Positions 16,337 to 24,221 of a stretch of DNA of 46,344 nt are shown one piece after another (within the stretch, counting starts at the first letter, position 1; the number at the start of each line of letters is the position of its first letter). Position numbers and translations under genes: made by a program. The notes under the pieces were generated by a model that had not been told where the DNA came from, did no database searches, and saw only the letters and a program-made list of their open reading frames with translations. Source of the DNA: Bacteroidetes bacterium UBA7662 (GTDB taxonomy: Bacteria; Bacteroidota; Bacteroidia; UBA7662); assembly GCA_002483345.1 (NCBI GenBank), contig DLHS01000017.1:99316-145659 (forward strand), written 5' to 3'.

Positions 16337-16768
16337 TCAGGAATTGATCCGGAGCTTGTTGATTCGTTTGATGGGTCCGGGACAAAAGTCCTCGTGGCAG
16401 CTTACACACTGTGTAAGCAGCGCGTTGTATTTTTCTTTATTCGGGCCAGCAGCTATCAAAGCCTCGAATGCGGCTTTAAAATCCTGATTATGTTCATAAA
16501 ACACCGCTACAAGTACTGTGCTGTCGGTTGGCTCAAGTGTATGAAATTCCATAAACCTGAAATAAGATGAATCCAGCGGTTTGCCATCTTCCACCCAGTC
16601 CCTCATTTCGGCACTTTGCTCATAAATGGCGCGCATCATGAGTGCCATAGGTTTGGCAGGTAATACTTCTGACTTGGCCACTGCCTGTTTTTTTTCAGTC
16701 TCCTGGCTGCACGCCACGAATATTACAGCAAAAAGCAGGAAGATGGCTAAAACTGTAAGCTGCTTCAT
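16337..16768 (-). CDS. c-type cytochrome lipoprotein, class II (c'-like)
   Basis: A 143-residue protein. The N-terminus ends in a lipobox at Cys20 (VFVAC), so the mature form should be lipid-anchored. The single haem motif CVSCH (121-125) sits near the C-terminus behind predicted helices, the layout of cytochrome c'/c-556 proteins. Met and His residues earlier (PMALMM, MEFH) could supply the sixth ligand, but this cannot be settled here. A further Cys (129, EDFCPG) follows the haem site. The start overlaps the stop of the DUF4920 gene (ATGA), so the two are probably translated together. Electron-transfer partners are not in the window. Confidence 0.85.
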   Translation of the reverse strand: MKQLTVLAIFLLFAVIFVACSQETEKKQAVAKSEVLPAKPMALMMRAIYEQSAEMRDWVEDGKPLDSSYFRFMEFHTLEPTDSTVLVAVFYEHNQDFKAAFEALIAAGPNKEKYNALLTQCVSCHEDFCPGPIKRINKLRINS

Positions 16769-17244
16769 CGGAGAATGACACCACTTGCTTCAAAAACCAA
16801 TTCCTTTTTAGGCTCTGTAATGGCAGCAATTTCTTCTTTCGATTTTCCGGCATCCTCCGCAAAATGACGAAGTGATTCCACGCTGGTTTCTTCCAAGGTG
16901 GCGACGCCTTCCATCACAACTTCTTTACCAGCAGCGTCCATGGGCACAAAAAAGGCATAATCCTTAAAGCTGACGCGCATGGTTTTGCCATCGCCCATAT
17001 CAACTTTCATCCAACAGCCTTTTTTCTGGCAACATTCTTCAATGGTTCCTACCAGTTTGGCGTTCATGGTTTGTTTGCCATCCATGAGCTTGGGCAACTC
17101 TGCTACTGCGATAGCACCTTCTGTGGTAATGCTATCACCATAGTAAGCATAAGTGCTTGTGTCTTCAACAGCAGCTTTTTTTTCTTCAGTTTGTGAGCAG
17201 GATACAAAACCTGCAACAACCAGCAACAGCAGTATTTTTTTCAT
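16765..17244 (-). CDS. DUF4920 lipoprotein
   Basis: A 159-residue protein with a lipobox at Cys16 (AGFVSC). The central domain carries EECCQKKGCWM followed by MGDGKTMRVSFKDYAFFVPMDAAGK, which I recognise as DUF4920. The CC-x3-C cluster could bind metal or form disulfides. The function is unknown. It shares an ATGA overlap with the cytochrome c'-like lipoprotein, which suggests a joint periplasmic redox or metal role. It has a good promoter at 17265-17293. Confidence 0.8.
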   Translation of the reverse strand: MKKILLLLVVAGFVSCSQTEEKKAAVEDTSTYAYYGDSITTEGAIAVAELPKLMDGKQTMNAKLVGTIEECCQKKGCWMKVDMGDGKTMRVSFKDYAFFVPMDAAGKEVVMEGVATLEETSVESLRHFAEDAGKSKEEIAAITEPKKELVFEASGVILR

Positions 17245-17264
17245 GAAAATGTCTTAAGTATGAA

Positions 17265-17293
17265 CAAATTTAGGACAAAATGCGGAGTCACAA
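17265..17293 (-). promoter_or_regulatory. Promoter of the DUF4920-cytochrome unit
   Basis: On the minus strand: TTG (17293-17291), an 18-base spacer, then TAAATTTG (17272-17265), a perfect TAnnTTTG. It lies 20 bases before the ATG. Confidence 0.7.
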
Positions 17294-17335
17294 GGCATTA
17301 AATCAATTTTAAGGAGAGTAATTTGGGGCAGCATA

Positions 17336-17365
17336 TTGTAAAACCAAAAGCTGTTGGTATATTTG
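17336..17365 (+). promoter_or_regulatory. Promoter of rpsT
   Basis: TTG (17336-17338), a 19-base spacer, then TATATTTG (17358-17365), matching the Bacteroidota consensus exactly. The leader would be about 25 bases. Confidence 0.75.
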
Positions 17366-17396
17366 CACTCCTGTTTGGAAAGCGAACAAAGAAAAA

Positions 17397-17651
17397 ATGG
17401 CAAACCATAAATCCGCACTGAAAAGAATCCGTCAAACAGCCGTGAGGCGTTTGCGCAACCGTTATCAGCTGAAAACAGCTAAAACGATGATCAAAAGACT
17501 GAAGTCGGTAAACGACAAAAAAACAGCTGAGGACATGCTTCCGGGTGTTGTTTCGCGTATCGATCGTCTTGCGAAAAAAAGCATCATTCACCGCAACAAA
17601 GCGGGCCATCAGAAATCAAAACTGATGCGTTTCGTAAACAGCTTGTCTTAA
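17397..17651 (+). CDS. rpsT: 30S ribosomal protein S20
   Basis: An 84-residue, highly basic helical protein that binds 16S rRNA early in small-subunit assembly. The start MANHKSALKRIRQTAVRRLRN and the later KKSIIHRNKAGHQKSKLMRFVN are diagnostic. The length is normal. It has its own consensus promoter and a strong terminator at 17683-17710. It is followed by radC, whose start lies 12 bases after the terminator T-run. Confidence 0.98.
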   Translation: MANHKSALKRIRQTAVRRLRNRYQLKTAKTMIKRLKSVNDKKTAEDMLPGVVSRIDRLAKKSIIHRNKAGHQKSKLMRFVNSLS

Positions 17652-17682
17652 ACCAAGCTACTTATATCGCATTCAACGCATG

Positions 17683-17710
17683 GGCTTCCTGAATTCAGGA
17701 AGCCTTTTTT
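17683..17710 (+). terminator. Terminator of rpsT
   Basis: A perfect 22-base palindrome (17683-17704, centred on GAATTC) followed by six T residues. An alternative radC start at 17680 would be buried in it, which favours the ATG at 17722. Confidence 0.92.
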
Positions 17711-17721
17711 ATTTTGGCTCC

Positions 17722-18432
17722 ATGGAGTCAATTCAGGATTTTCAACAGCCATATCTATCCATCAAAGACTGGGTTGCCGATGACCGGCCCCGCGAAAAAT
17801 TCCTGACAAAAGGCAGGCAGACCCTGGCAGATGCCGAGCTGATTGCACTGTTGCTGGGAACAGGCTGCGGGAAAAAGAATGTCATTGATCTTGCCCGTGA
17901 AATTCTGGCATTTTTCCAATCTGATCTCGACCTGCTTGGCAAAGCAACTATACCGGAGCTTACCCGCATCAAAGGTATTGGCGAGGCGAAGGCCGTATTG
18001 CTGTCAGCAGCTCTGGAGCTTGGCAGACGAAGGCGTTCTCAAACCAGTGCCAAACAACCCCAGATTCGTTCAAGTTATGAGGCATGGGAAGCTTTCCGGC
18101 ATTTCTTTGATGATTTGCAGCATGAAGAATTCAGGGTTGTCCTGCTCAACCGTGCCAATCGGGTAATACACCAAAGCCTGATTGGTGTTGGGGGTGTATC
18201 CGCCACCATAGCCGATCCACGTAAAATACTAAGGCCATTACTTGATTACCAGGCCAGTGGTCTGTTGTTGCTACACAATCATCCTTCAGGCCAGCGGGAA
18301 GCGAGTTCTGAGGATAAAAACCTGACCAATCGTATCAAATCCCTTTGCGGTCTGCTCGACGCCCAGCTGATTGATCACCTGATTTTTGTGAAAAACGGCT
18401 ATTTAAGCTTCTCCGATGAACAGTTATTATAG
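17722..18432 (+). CDS. radC: RadC family protein (JAB/MPN domain)
   Basis: A 236-residue protein. The N-terminal part has a helix-hairpin-helix-like segment (IPELTRIKGIGEAKAVLLSAALELGRR). The C-terminal JAB domain carries HNHPSG with a downstream Asp (SSEDKNL), the JAMM metal-site pattern. RadC was named for a repair phenotype that has since been questioned, so its real role is uncertain. The ATG at 17722 (MESIQDFQQPYLSIKDWV) avoids the rpsT terminator. With only 11 bases after the T-run, radC may rely on read-through or a promoter inside rpsT. Confidence 0.93.
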   Translation: MESIQDFQQPYLSIKDWVADDRPREKFLTKGRQTLADAELIALLLGTGCGKKNVIDLAREILAFFQSDLDLLGKATIPELTRIKGIGEAKAVLLSAALELGRRRRSQTSAKQPQIRSSYEAWEAFRHFFDDLQHEEFRVVLLNRANRVIHQSLIGVGGVSATIADPRKILRPLLDYQASGLLLLHNHPSGQREASSEDKNLTNRIKSLCGLLDAQLIDHLIFVKNGYLSFSDEQLL

Positions 18433-18466
18433 AAATGCTAAAAAAAGCCAAGTCACTGCTGTCAAC

Positions 18467-18497
18467 TTGACATTGAGCCGTCTGTTTGGTATATTTG
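18467..18497 (+). promoter_or_regulatory. Promoter of the small T9SS cargo gene
   Basis: TTG (18467-18469), a 20-base spacer, then TATATTTG (18490-18497), a perfect -7 box. The leader would be about 25 bases to the ATG at 18527. Confidence 0.7.
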
Positions 18498-18526
18498 TTG
18501 CTATCTACTTTGAGAAAAGTAAGCTT

Positions 18527-19204
18527 ATGAAAAAACTCCTACTTACCCTTTTGTTTGTTGCCGGCTTTTTTGGCCTTAAAGCACAACTGATCAGCACAAC
18601 CGGTGATACCAGTTTTGCCAACGGCAGCAGTGCTGATTTTGAGATCGTGGCACATGCCAATGTGCGTAATACAGCTGCTTCAACCGCTACCTTTCGGTGG
18701 GTGCGCGTTACCAACAGCCTTTCTGCCAACTGGAAAATGGCGGTTTGTGATGTGGTTACCTGCTACAGCGACATTACAGACAGTGCAGAATTCAGCCTGA
18801 ACCCGAATGAAACAGGCAATATCGACGCCCATTTCTATCCCAACAACAACAATGGTGGTGGAACTACCCGGGTACGTATTTTTGAGATTGGTAATCCCGC
18901 TAACCAGCTTGTGCTTACTTTTTTAGGTTCTACCCTAGCCAACAGCACCGCTGACCTGAAGAAGCCGGAGTTTAAATTGTATCCTATTCCTGCCAACGAT
19001 ATACTGTTCCTGAAAGCCACCAAAAACATGGCCTCCGGTAAAGTGGAGATTTACAATGTCATTGGTAAAAAAATCCAGGAAATGAACTTCAACACCACTA
19101 CTCAGCCGTTGGAAATACCTGTACAGATGCTGCCCAAAGGCAACTACATACTGCGCGTTATCAGTGGCCGGCAGGTAGTTTCCAAAAGTTTTGTAAAGCA
19201 GTAA
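18527..19204 (+). CDS. Secreted protein with T9SS type A sorting domain
   Basis: A 225-residue protein with a signal peptide (MKKLLLTLLFVAGFFGLKAQ). A beta-sandwich-like body (about 22-145) includes WKMAVCDVVTCYSD, where two cysteines could bond, and an Asn/Gly-rich loop (PNNNNGGGTTRV). The C-terminus (about 148-225) is a type A sorting domain: FKLYPIPANDILFL, VEIYNVIGKKIQ, and LPKGNYILRVISGRQVVSKSFVKQ. It should cross the outer membrane by T9SS and be attached or released. The ATG at 18527 follows a consensus promoter; an earlier frame start at 18416 lies inside radC. The function of the body is unknown. Confidence 0.88.
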   Translation: MKKLLLTLLFVAGFFGLKAQLISTTGDTSFANGSSADFEIVAHANVRNTAASTATFRWVRVTNSLSANWKMAVCDVVTCYSDITDSAEFSLNPNETGNIDAHFYPNNNNGGGTTRVRIFEIGNPANQLVLTFLGSTLANSTADLKKPEFKLYPIPANDILFLKATKNMASGKVEIYNVIGKKIQEMNFNTTTQPLEIPVQMLPKGNYILRVISGRQVVSKSFVKQ

Positions 19205-19211
19205 TCCTTTA

Positions 19212-19240
19212 GATTTCGAGAGACGAGAAGCGAGACTTTT
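19212..19240 (-). repeat. Dispersed 29-base repeat with internal heptads, copy 2
   Basis: On the minus strand this matches 75-103 at 27 of 29 positions and keeps the heptad period (TCTCGCT, TCTCGTC, TCTCGAA). It begins 8 bases after the stop of the T9SS cargo gene, in a gap between convergent genes. Confidence 0.85.
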
Positions 19241-19277
19241 TTCTGCTTTACGGCTGCTCATTGAGGCAATCTAAACT

Positions 19278-19342
19278 GTGGACTGCGAAGTCTGTGGACC
19301 GTGCCGCACCAGCGGCACAAGTGGACAGCGAAGCGTATGGAC
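19278..19342. repeat. Two 22-base direct repeats flanking a hairpin
   Basis: GTGGACTGCGAAG plus nine bases (19278-19299) and GTGGACAGCGAAG plus nine bases (19321-19342) both end in TGGAC and flank a perfect stem-loop, GTGCCGC-ACCA-GCGGCAC (19301-19318). A third partial unit, TGGACAGTCGAAG, overlaps the end of the second (19338-19350). On the minus strand the units read GTCCA..TTCGC..GTCCA, recalling the GGTCCAT units at 22-42. The hairpin has no T-run. It lies between convergent genes and could slow polymerase from both sides, but its role is unknown. Confidence 0.8.
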
Positions 19343-19354
19343 AGTCGAAGACCA

Positions 19355-19819
19355 TTACTCCGCAAACTCCAGCCTCAGCCCTATATCACTGATACCGGGT
19401 AAAGGGTCTTCCCGCATGAATTGCTCTATCTGGATGTTGTAATTGCCGGGCTTTTTGAAGCGGGCACCCTCACGCCACAGCACCCGATATTCGTATAAAT
19501 CACCCAATCCTTTACCATACCATTTGCCCGCGGCATCTGCCAGATCGAAGCTTACAGTTTGTGTTGCCTTTTCACCATCCGGATTCTGCAGATGAAGCCG
19601 TACATAGAGATTGCGATAAGCATAACTTCCCGCGTGCCGTACGTTGAGGTATAAATTGTAGGATTTGCTGGTATCCGTTACCGGCAAGGTAATGCCTACG
19701 GTATCCACATACGACCAGCCTTTCGGCTCAATGGAAGTGTATTCGTCGACTATCCTGTTGGCATCACAGGCCATCAGCAGTCCGGCCCATATAACTGCCC
19801 TTAAAACTACTTTCCTCAT
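19355..19819 (-). CDS. gldH: Gliding motility lipoprotein GldH
   Basis: A 154-residue lipoprotein with the lipid-modified Cys at 18 (GLLMAC). The body, with DEYTSIEPKGWSYVDTV, YNLYLNVRHAGSYAYRNLYVRLHL and GKGLGDLYEYRVLWREGARFKKPGNYNIQIEQFMREDPLPGI, is typical of GldH. GldH was found as a protein needed for Flavobacterium gliding; its molecular job is not settled. The start overlaps the ricT stop (ATGA). Synteny with ricT and the delta prime gene is, from memory, common in the phylum. Confidence 0.92.
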   Translation of the reverse strand: MRKVVLRAVIWAGLLMACDANRIVDEYTSIEPKGWSYVDTVGITLPVTDTSKSYNLYLNVRHAGSYAYRNLYVRLHLQNPDGEKATQTVSFDLADAAGKWYGKGLGDLYEYRVLWREGARFKKPGNYNIQIEQFMREDPLPGISDIGLRLEFAE

Positions 19820-21309
19820 GCCTCAGCCGCTGGTTTATCGGGTCGCGGACCACCAGGGCGGCGGCGATTATTACGATTCCTGCCTCCTCTGGATTGTGAC
19901 GGATTGTTAGCTCCTTCACCGGCTGCAGTTTCCGCCGGTTTATTTCCTTCCGGGCGAGGCCCCCGGTTTTCCGGGCGACTTGTCCTTTCACCCTCCGGTC
20001 GTGGTGCACGGTCACCTTCCGGGCGTGGACCGCGTTCCGGACGGGGGCCGCGATTTCCTTCAGGGCGTGGATCACGGGGTGGCCGGTTATCCCGCGCAGG
20101 TGCATCAGTACCTGCAGCTACCGGATTTACCGTCGCGTTCGGATTAGGGCGACGTTCACCATTTCTGTTTTTCTTCTTTTTCTTATTCCTGCCACCTCTC
20201 TCAAAACGATCCAAACCACCTTCAGCAACACTTTCAAAGTCGAGTTCTTCTACTTCGACCGCTTCTTCATCTACATAAATGTGATCTTCTATCGCCTCCG
20301 GCTTGGTCCCCTTTTTGTTCAGTTCACGCAGTTCACGTACTTTTTCGGGCGTCAGGGCAAAAGGTGTTACTTCAAAACCACCACCGCTGCCTCTGGCAAC
20401 CTGCAGTTGGTACCACATCTGCTTTTTGAAAATGTCGGTTTTGATAAGTTCATAGTTCCCTTTGGCAGTCTGAATGATACGGGCATCATTGGGAAATTCT
20501 TTCTGAGCATCCATATAGGTGTCGAGCTCATAGTTGAGGCAACACTTTAAACGACCACATTGACCCGCCAGTTTGGCTGGGTTCAGGGATAAATTCTGAT
20601 AACGTGCTGCAGAGGTAGAGACCGTTCTGAAATCGGTAAGCCAGGAGGAACAACACAATTCCAGGCCGCACACACCGATGCCGCCGATGCGTCCGGCCTC
20701 CTGACGTGCGCCAATTTGCTTCATCTCAATACGCGACTTAAACTCTTCAGCAAGTACCCGGATCAGTTCACGGAAGTCAACACGCTCCTCGGCGGTATAA
20801 TAGAAAATTATCTTAGAGCGATCGGCCTGAAATTCCACATCTCCCAGCTTCATATCGAGCTTCGAATTGCGGATAATATTTCTTGATTTGGCAATGATTT
20901 CCGGCTCCTTAGCACGTAATTCAAGTAGTTTTTCGATATCCTGCTCGTTGGCTTTGCGGTATATTTTTTTGATGGCTTGCTGATCGTCAGCCACTTTTTT
21001 ACGCTTCATCTGCAGGCGTACAAGCTCTCCTTTAAGACTTACCTTTCCTACATCGTGACCGGAAGTTCCTTCGACCACAACCCAGTCACCGGGAAAAAGG
21101 TCAAGTCCTTCTGTATTCCGATAAAAATCCTTACGGGTTCCTTTGAAATGAACCTCTACTATGTCGAATTCCCGTTGTCCCCAGGGGAGATCAACATCTG
21201 ATAACCAGTCAAATACATTTAAACGGTTGCAACCTCCGCTGGCGCAGGCACCTTTGTTACCGCATCCTGCCGGGGAGCATCCACCGCTGCTACATGATCC
21301 ACATCCCAT
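19816..21309 (-). CDS. ricT: RicT/PSP1-domain protein with long basic RPEG-repeat tail
   Basis: A 497-residue protein. A Cys-rich N-terminus (MGCGSCSSGGCSPAGCGNKG onward, seven cysteines in 27 residues) leads to NRLNVFDWL. The PSP1/RicT core (about 35-310) contains RIGGIGVCGLELCCSSWL and GQCGRLKCCLNYE. In Bacillus, RicT with RicA and RicF forms an Fe-S complex that helps RNase Y mature transcripts. The tail (about 370-497) is low-complexity: KKKKKNRN, then at least five PRPEG-type units, and a last GGRNRNNRRRPGG. Such RGG/RP-rich tails often bind RNA. Whether the tail varies in length between strains cannot be seen here. A gene overlap couples it to gldH. Confidence 0.9.
   Translation of the reverse strand: MGCGSCSSGGCSPAGCGNKGACASGGCNRLNVFDWLSDVDLPWGQREFDIVEVHFKGTRKDFYRNTEGLDLFPGDWVVVEGTSGHDVGKVSLKGELVRLQMKRKKVADDQQAIKKIYRKANEQDIEKLLELRAKEPEIIAKSRNIIRNSKLDMKLGDVEFQADRSKIIFYYTAEERVDFRELIRVLAEEFKSRIEMKQIGARQEAGRIGGIGVCGLELCCSSWLTDFRTVSTSAARYQNLSLNPAKLAGQCGRLKCCLNYELDTYMDAQKEFPNDARIIQTAKGNYELIKTDIFKKQMWYQLQVARGSGGGFEVTPFALTPEKVRELRELNKKGTKPEAIEDHIYVDEEAVEVEELDFESVAEGGLDRFERGGRNKKKKKNRNGERRPNPNATVNPVAAGTDAPARDNRPPRDPRPEGNRGPRPERGPRPEGDRAPRPEGERTSRPENRGPRPEGNKPAETAAGEGANNPSQSRGGRNRNNRRRPGGPRPDKPAAEA
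19905..20095 (-). repeat. In-frame degenerate repeats encoding PRPEG units
   Basis: The 3' part of ricT holds a run of degenerate units of about 18-24 bases, encoding PRPEGNRG, PRPERG, PRPEGDRA, PRPEGERT, SRPENRG and PRPEGNK. The units stay in frame, so copy-number change would lengthen or shorten the tail without truncating the protein. Confidence 0.8.
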
Positions 21310-21361
21310 CCATTACTCCATTTACGAATTAACAAATATACTACAAAAGGTTGCCGGGTGG

Positions 21362-22507
21362 TCAGACAGTCGCAGCCAGCGATCGTTTCGAAAGCTGCAA
21401 CAACCGTTCAATCTCATTGGCAAGGTTATGAAACACCAATTTTCCATTGGCATTCCTCTCCACATAATAAATAGCGTCGTTCAAAAACCGGTTGAAATCG
21501 GCCACATATTGTTTCTGAATATAAGGTGAAAACTTCGTGACAAAATCAAGTTCCGCATCCCGTAATCTGACCAGTTTGGCAGAACCATACTGCATCAGGA
21601 AACATTCCCTTATGATGTGTATACCATACTGAAGGAAATTTTTTTGCTGCTCTCTGCCCAGTTCAGTTATTTTCTCCAGCCACTCAGCAATCCCCAATCC
21701 ATCACCTTTAAATGTCAGGCGCATAAAATCAATAAAAAGCTGCTCATTGATACTTACTTCATGCTGAACAAGCTCCCTGGCGGCGCGCAGGTTGCCTTCC
21801 GACAACAGCGCTACGCTGTGTGCCTCTTTATCACTCAGTTCAAGGGCATTTCTCAGGTAAACAGCAATGTCATCTGTTTCGAGCCGGGGAACTTTCACCA
21901 ATTGTGTACGGGAGAGTATAGTCCCCAGCAACATTTCCTGGCGTTCTGCCACCAGTAAAAAAACGGTCCCGGCAGGCGGTTCCTCGATAATCTTGAGCAA
22001 GATATTACCACTGTCGCGCAGGTACTCGGGCAACCACATGATAAGTATTTTATACTTGCCCTCGAAAGTATGCAGCCCCAGCTTGCCGATGATGTCCATA
22101 CATTCGGCTTTGGTAATATTAGCCTGCTTCTTTTCCGCATCAAGTGCCTGCATCCAACTGTTGTAATTCAGATATGGATCTTCCAGAAATGCTTCTCTGA
22201 ATTGTTTCAGGTAATCGGCAGCAATGGTTTTATCGCCTTCCTTGTCAGCCCGGACATAGGGAAATGACAGATGCAAATCAGGGTGAATCAGTTTGGCATA
22301 TTTCAGGCACGACGGACAAGTCCCGCAGGAATCATCTTCCGCTGGCTGCTGGCAATTCAGGTATTGGGCATAGGCCAGCGCCATCGGCAAAGCACCAGCT
22401 CCTTCGGGGCCTAAAAACAGTTGGGCATGGCTTATTCTGCCTTCCTGAACCGTATGTATGAGATTTTGTTTCAGGGCTTCCTGCCCAACGACTTCCGAAA
22501 ATTTCAC
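21362..22507 (-). CDS. holB: DNA polymerase III delta prime subunit (clamp loader)
   Basis: A 381-residue AAA+ protein of the replication clamp loader. The opening FSEVVGQEALKQNLIHTVQEGRISHAQLFLGPEGAG is typical. The P-loop is degenerate (GPEGAGALPMA, no Lys-Thr/Ser), as expected for delta prime, which does not hydrolyse ATP. A zinc-type cluster is present (NCQQ, then CGTCPSC). KILIMWLPEYL replaces the Walker B region, and the SRC motif appears as LSRTQ, lacking Cys. The GTG at 22507 (VKFSEVVGQE) is the most natural start; a longer frame begins with TTG at 22558. The YheT-like gene stops 51 bases upstream. Confidence 0.87.
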   Translation of the reverse strand: MKFSEVVGQEALKQNLIHTVQEGRISHAQLFLGPEGAGALPMALAYAQYLNCQQPAEDDSCGTCPSCLKYAKLIHPDLHLSFPYVRADKEGDKTIAADYLKQFREAFLEDPYLNYNSWMQALDAEKKQANITKAECMDIIGKLGLHTFEGKYKILIMWLPEYLRDSGNILLKIIEEPPAGTVFLLVAERQEMLLGTILSRTQLVKVPRLETDDIAVYLRNALELSDKEAHSVALLSEGNLRAARELVQHEVSINEQLFIDFMRLTFKGDGLGIAEWLEKITELGREQQKNFLQYGIHIIRECFLMQYGSAKLVRLRDAELDFVTKFSPYIQKQYVADFNRFLNDAIYYVERNANGKLVFHNLANEIERLLQLSKRSLAATV

Positions 22508-22558
22508 GCAGCTCTTTTTATCAAAAATAAGCGTGACGACCAACCCGATGTAAACCAA

Positions 22559-23524
22559 TTATTCACATACCCGAAAAAAATCAGGCACCCTGGTTTCTGG
22601 CCAGTTCCGATGACATCCTGCCACCGGAAACCCAACATGCCCACCTTCATCACTGAGTTCAAGGGTTACAAAGGCATGATTTTTACACAAGTTTATCGGA
22701 TAACAGGCAGGGGCCAGAAAAGGATCATTCAGTGCCTGAAGTAATAAAACCGGCCGTTTGATGGCGGGTATAAAATAACAGGAACTGTTCTGTCGGTAAT
22801 AATCTGCGGCATCCGCAAAACCATGCAAAGGTGCCGTAAACCAATTATCAAAATCGCGTATCTTTTTCATAGCCGGCAACTTCTCCACAGCAAAAGCACC
22901 CGGAAAAATGGCAGCTTTCGCCAGCACCTTTGCCCGAAGCGTTTTCAGAAACCGACTCCTGTATGGCCAGGCAAGCGCCCGGTCAAGATGGGTACATCCA
23001 GCATCCAGATCCGTTGGAACCGAAATAGCGGCAGCGGCAAAAATGTGCTGTTGGGCAGCTCCCTCTTTTTCACCCAGATATTTCATAACCAGATTGCCCC
23101 CCAGACTAAATCCAATCAAAAAAATGTGGCTGGCTCCCCTGTCCTGCACCCACTTCACAACAGTTTCAAGATCATAAGTGGCTCCTGAATGGTAAAATAT
23201 TGGTTTCTGGTTCAATTTGCTGCCACATCCCCGATAATTCCAGGCTACCACCTGTTTACCTGCTGCCAGCATAGCTTCTGTCATTCCCAGCATATAGGGC
23301 CTTCGGCTGTCACCTTCCAGACCATGGCATAAAATAACGAATTCCGTGCTGTTCTCCAGGCTGTAAAAATCCAATTCAAGTACATCCCCATCCGGGGTAG
23401 GGATTTCATAGCTTTCGAAAGACTTCCGGGCAACTTTTCTGAACAAACCCGGCACCATGGTTTGCAAGTCACCGCCGGGTAACCAGCCTGGTGTTCTAAA
23501 TGGTTGATTTTTTTTGAATGGCAC
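22559..23524 (-). CDS. Alpha/beta hydrolase, YheT (UPF0017) family
   Basis: A 321-residue cytosolic hydrolase. The nucleophile elbow GFSLGGN gives Ser140, the acid is probably the Asp in LNDPFLAP, and the His lies in DEGGHVGF. The N-terminus TPGWLPGGDLQTMVPGLFRK is the YheT signature (substrate-lid region). Substrates are probably esters or lipids but are not established. The start codon appears to be GTG at 23524; no ATG lies upstream of the conserved segment. It is divergent from the thioredoxin-like gene, with a 38-base gap. Confidence 0.9.
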   Translation of the reverse strand: MPFKKNQPFRTPGWLPGGDLQTMVPGLFRKVARKSFESYEIPTPDGDVLELDFYSLENSTEFVILCHGLEGDSRRPYMLGMTEAMLAAGKQVVAWNYRGCGSKLNQKPIFYHSGATYDLETVVKWVQDRGASHIFLIGFSLGGNLVMKYLGEKEGAAQQHIFAAAAISVPTDLDAGCTHLDRALAWPYRSRFLKTLRAKVLAKAAIFPGAFAVEKLPAMKKIRDFDNWFTAPLHGFADAADYYRQNSSCYFIPAIKRPVLLLQALNDPFLAPACYPINLCKNHAFVTLELSDEGGHVGFPVAGCHRNWPETRVPDFFRVCE

Positions 23525-23562
23525 GGGAACTATTTTATTATTTCAGATATTTAGGTCTATAA

Positions 23563-24198
23563 ATGTATATGATGGAATTTGTGACTGCCGCGCTGACCCC
23601 CGAAATTATTGAAAATGCAATGGACTATGTTGCCTACAGGCAACTCATTGACGAATTATTATCCGAAGGAAAAACAACCGGGCCTACACAAACAGAAGCA
23701 TTGCTGAACCATACCCGGATGAATGTGCAGCGTATGAACCGTATTGACAAACATATTACGCTGCAACCTGAAACCCTTTTGGCGTTGGATGCAGTTCGAA
23801 AACCACTCCTGTGGCTGGTCATTACTGAGGCATGGTGTGGCGATGCCGCACAGAATGTCCCGGTGCTGGCAAAAATGGCAGATTACAATCCCTTGCTCAG
23901 ACTTCGTTTTATACTGCGTGATGAACATCCCGCTATCATGGACCAGTTTCTGACCAACGGAACGCGCTCCATCCCCAAGCTGATTGTACTGAACGCGGAA
24001 ACACTGGAGGTGATTGACCATTGGGGTCCTCGTCCACAGTTAGCACACCAAATGGTCATCGACATGAAAGCACAGGGAATCGATCACGATACCTTTGTGC
24101 TGGAAGTTCACAAATGGTATGGTACCGACAAAACCATCACCCTACAAAAGGAGATTACAGCGAAATTACCTTCTTGGACTGCGGCCGCGGAAGCGTAA
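23563..24198 (+). CDS. Thioredoxin-fold protein with a single active-site Cys
   Basis: A 211-residue cytosolic protein. The first 80 residues are helical and outside the thioredoxin fold. The active-site region reads TEAWCGDAAQ (89-98), so the usual C-x-x-C is Cys92-Gly-Asp-Ala, with no resolving Cys. The cis-proline segment is present as SIPKLIVL. A monothiol site could act on mixed disulfides or with a partner, or the protein may not be a redox enzyme. Similar WCGD proteins occur in Bacteroidota. It starts a plus-strand cluster; the next gene begins 23 bases after its stop. Confidence 0.85.
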   Translation: MYMMEFVTAALTPEIIENAMDYVAYRQLIDELLSEGKTTGPTQTEALLNHTRMNVQRMNRIDKHITLQPETLLALDAVRKPLLWLVITEAWCGDAAQNVPVLAKMADYNPLLRLRFILRDEHPAIMDQFLTNGTRSIPKLIVLNAETLEVIDHWGPRPQLAHQMVIDMKAQGIDHDTFVLEVHKWYGTDKTITLQKEITAKLPSWTAAAEA

Positions 24199-24221
24199 TT
24201 TAGCAGGGTAAAATCCCTGTA

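Noticed and set aside
21930..22400. A broken DNA polymerase clamp-loader gene, because the P-loop lacks Lys
   Set aside because: Loss of the P-loop Lys is normal for delta prime, and the rest of the frame is intact.
22508..22558. Longer N-terminus for the delta prime subunit from a TTG
   Set aside because: The added residues resemble no delta prime protein; GTG at 22507 begins the conserved FSEVVGQ segment directly.
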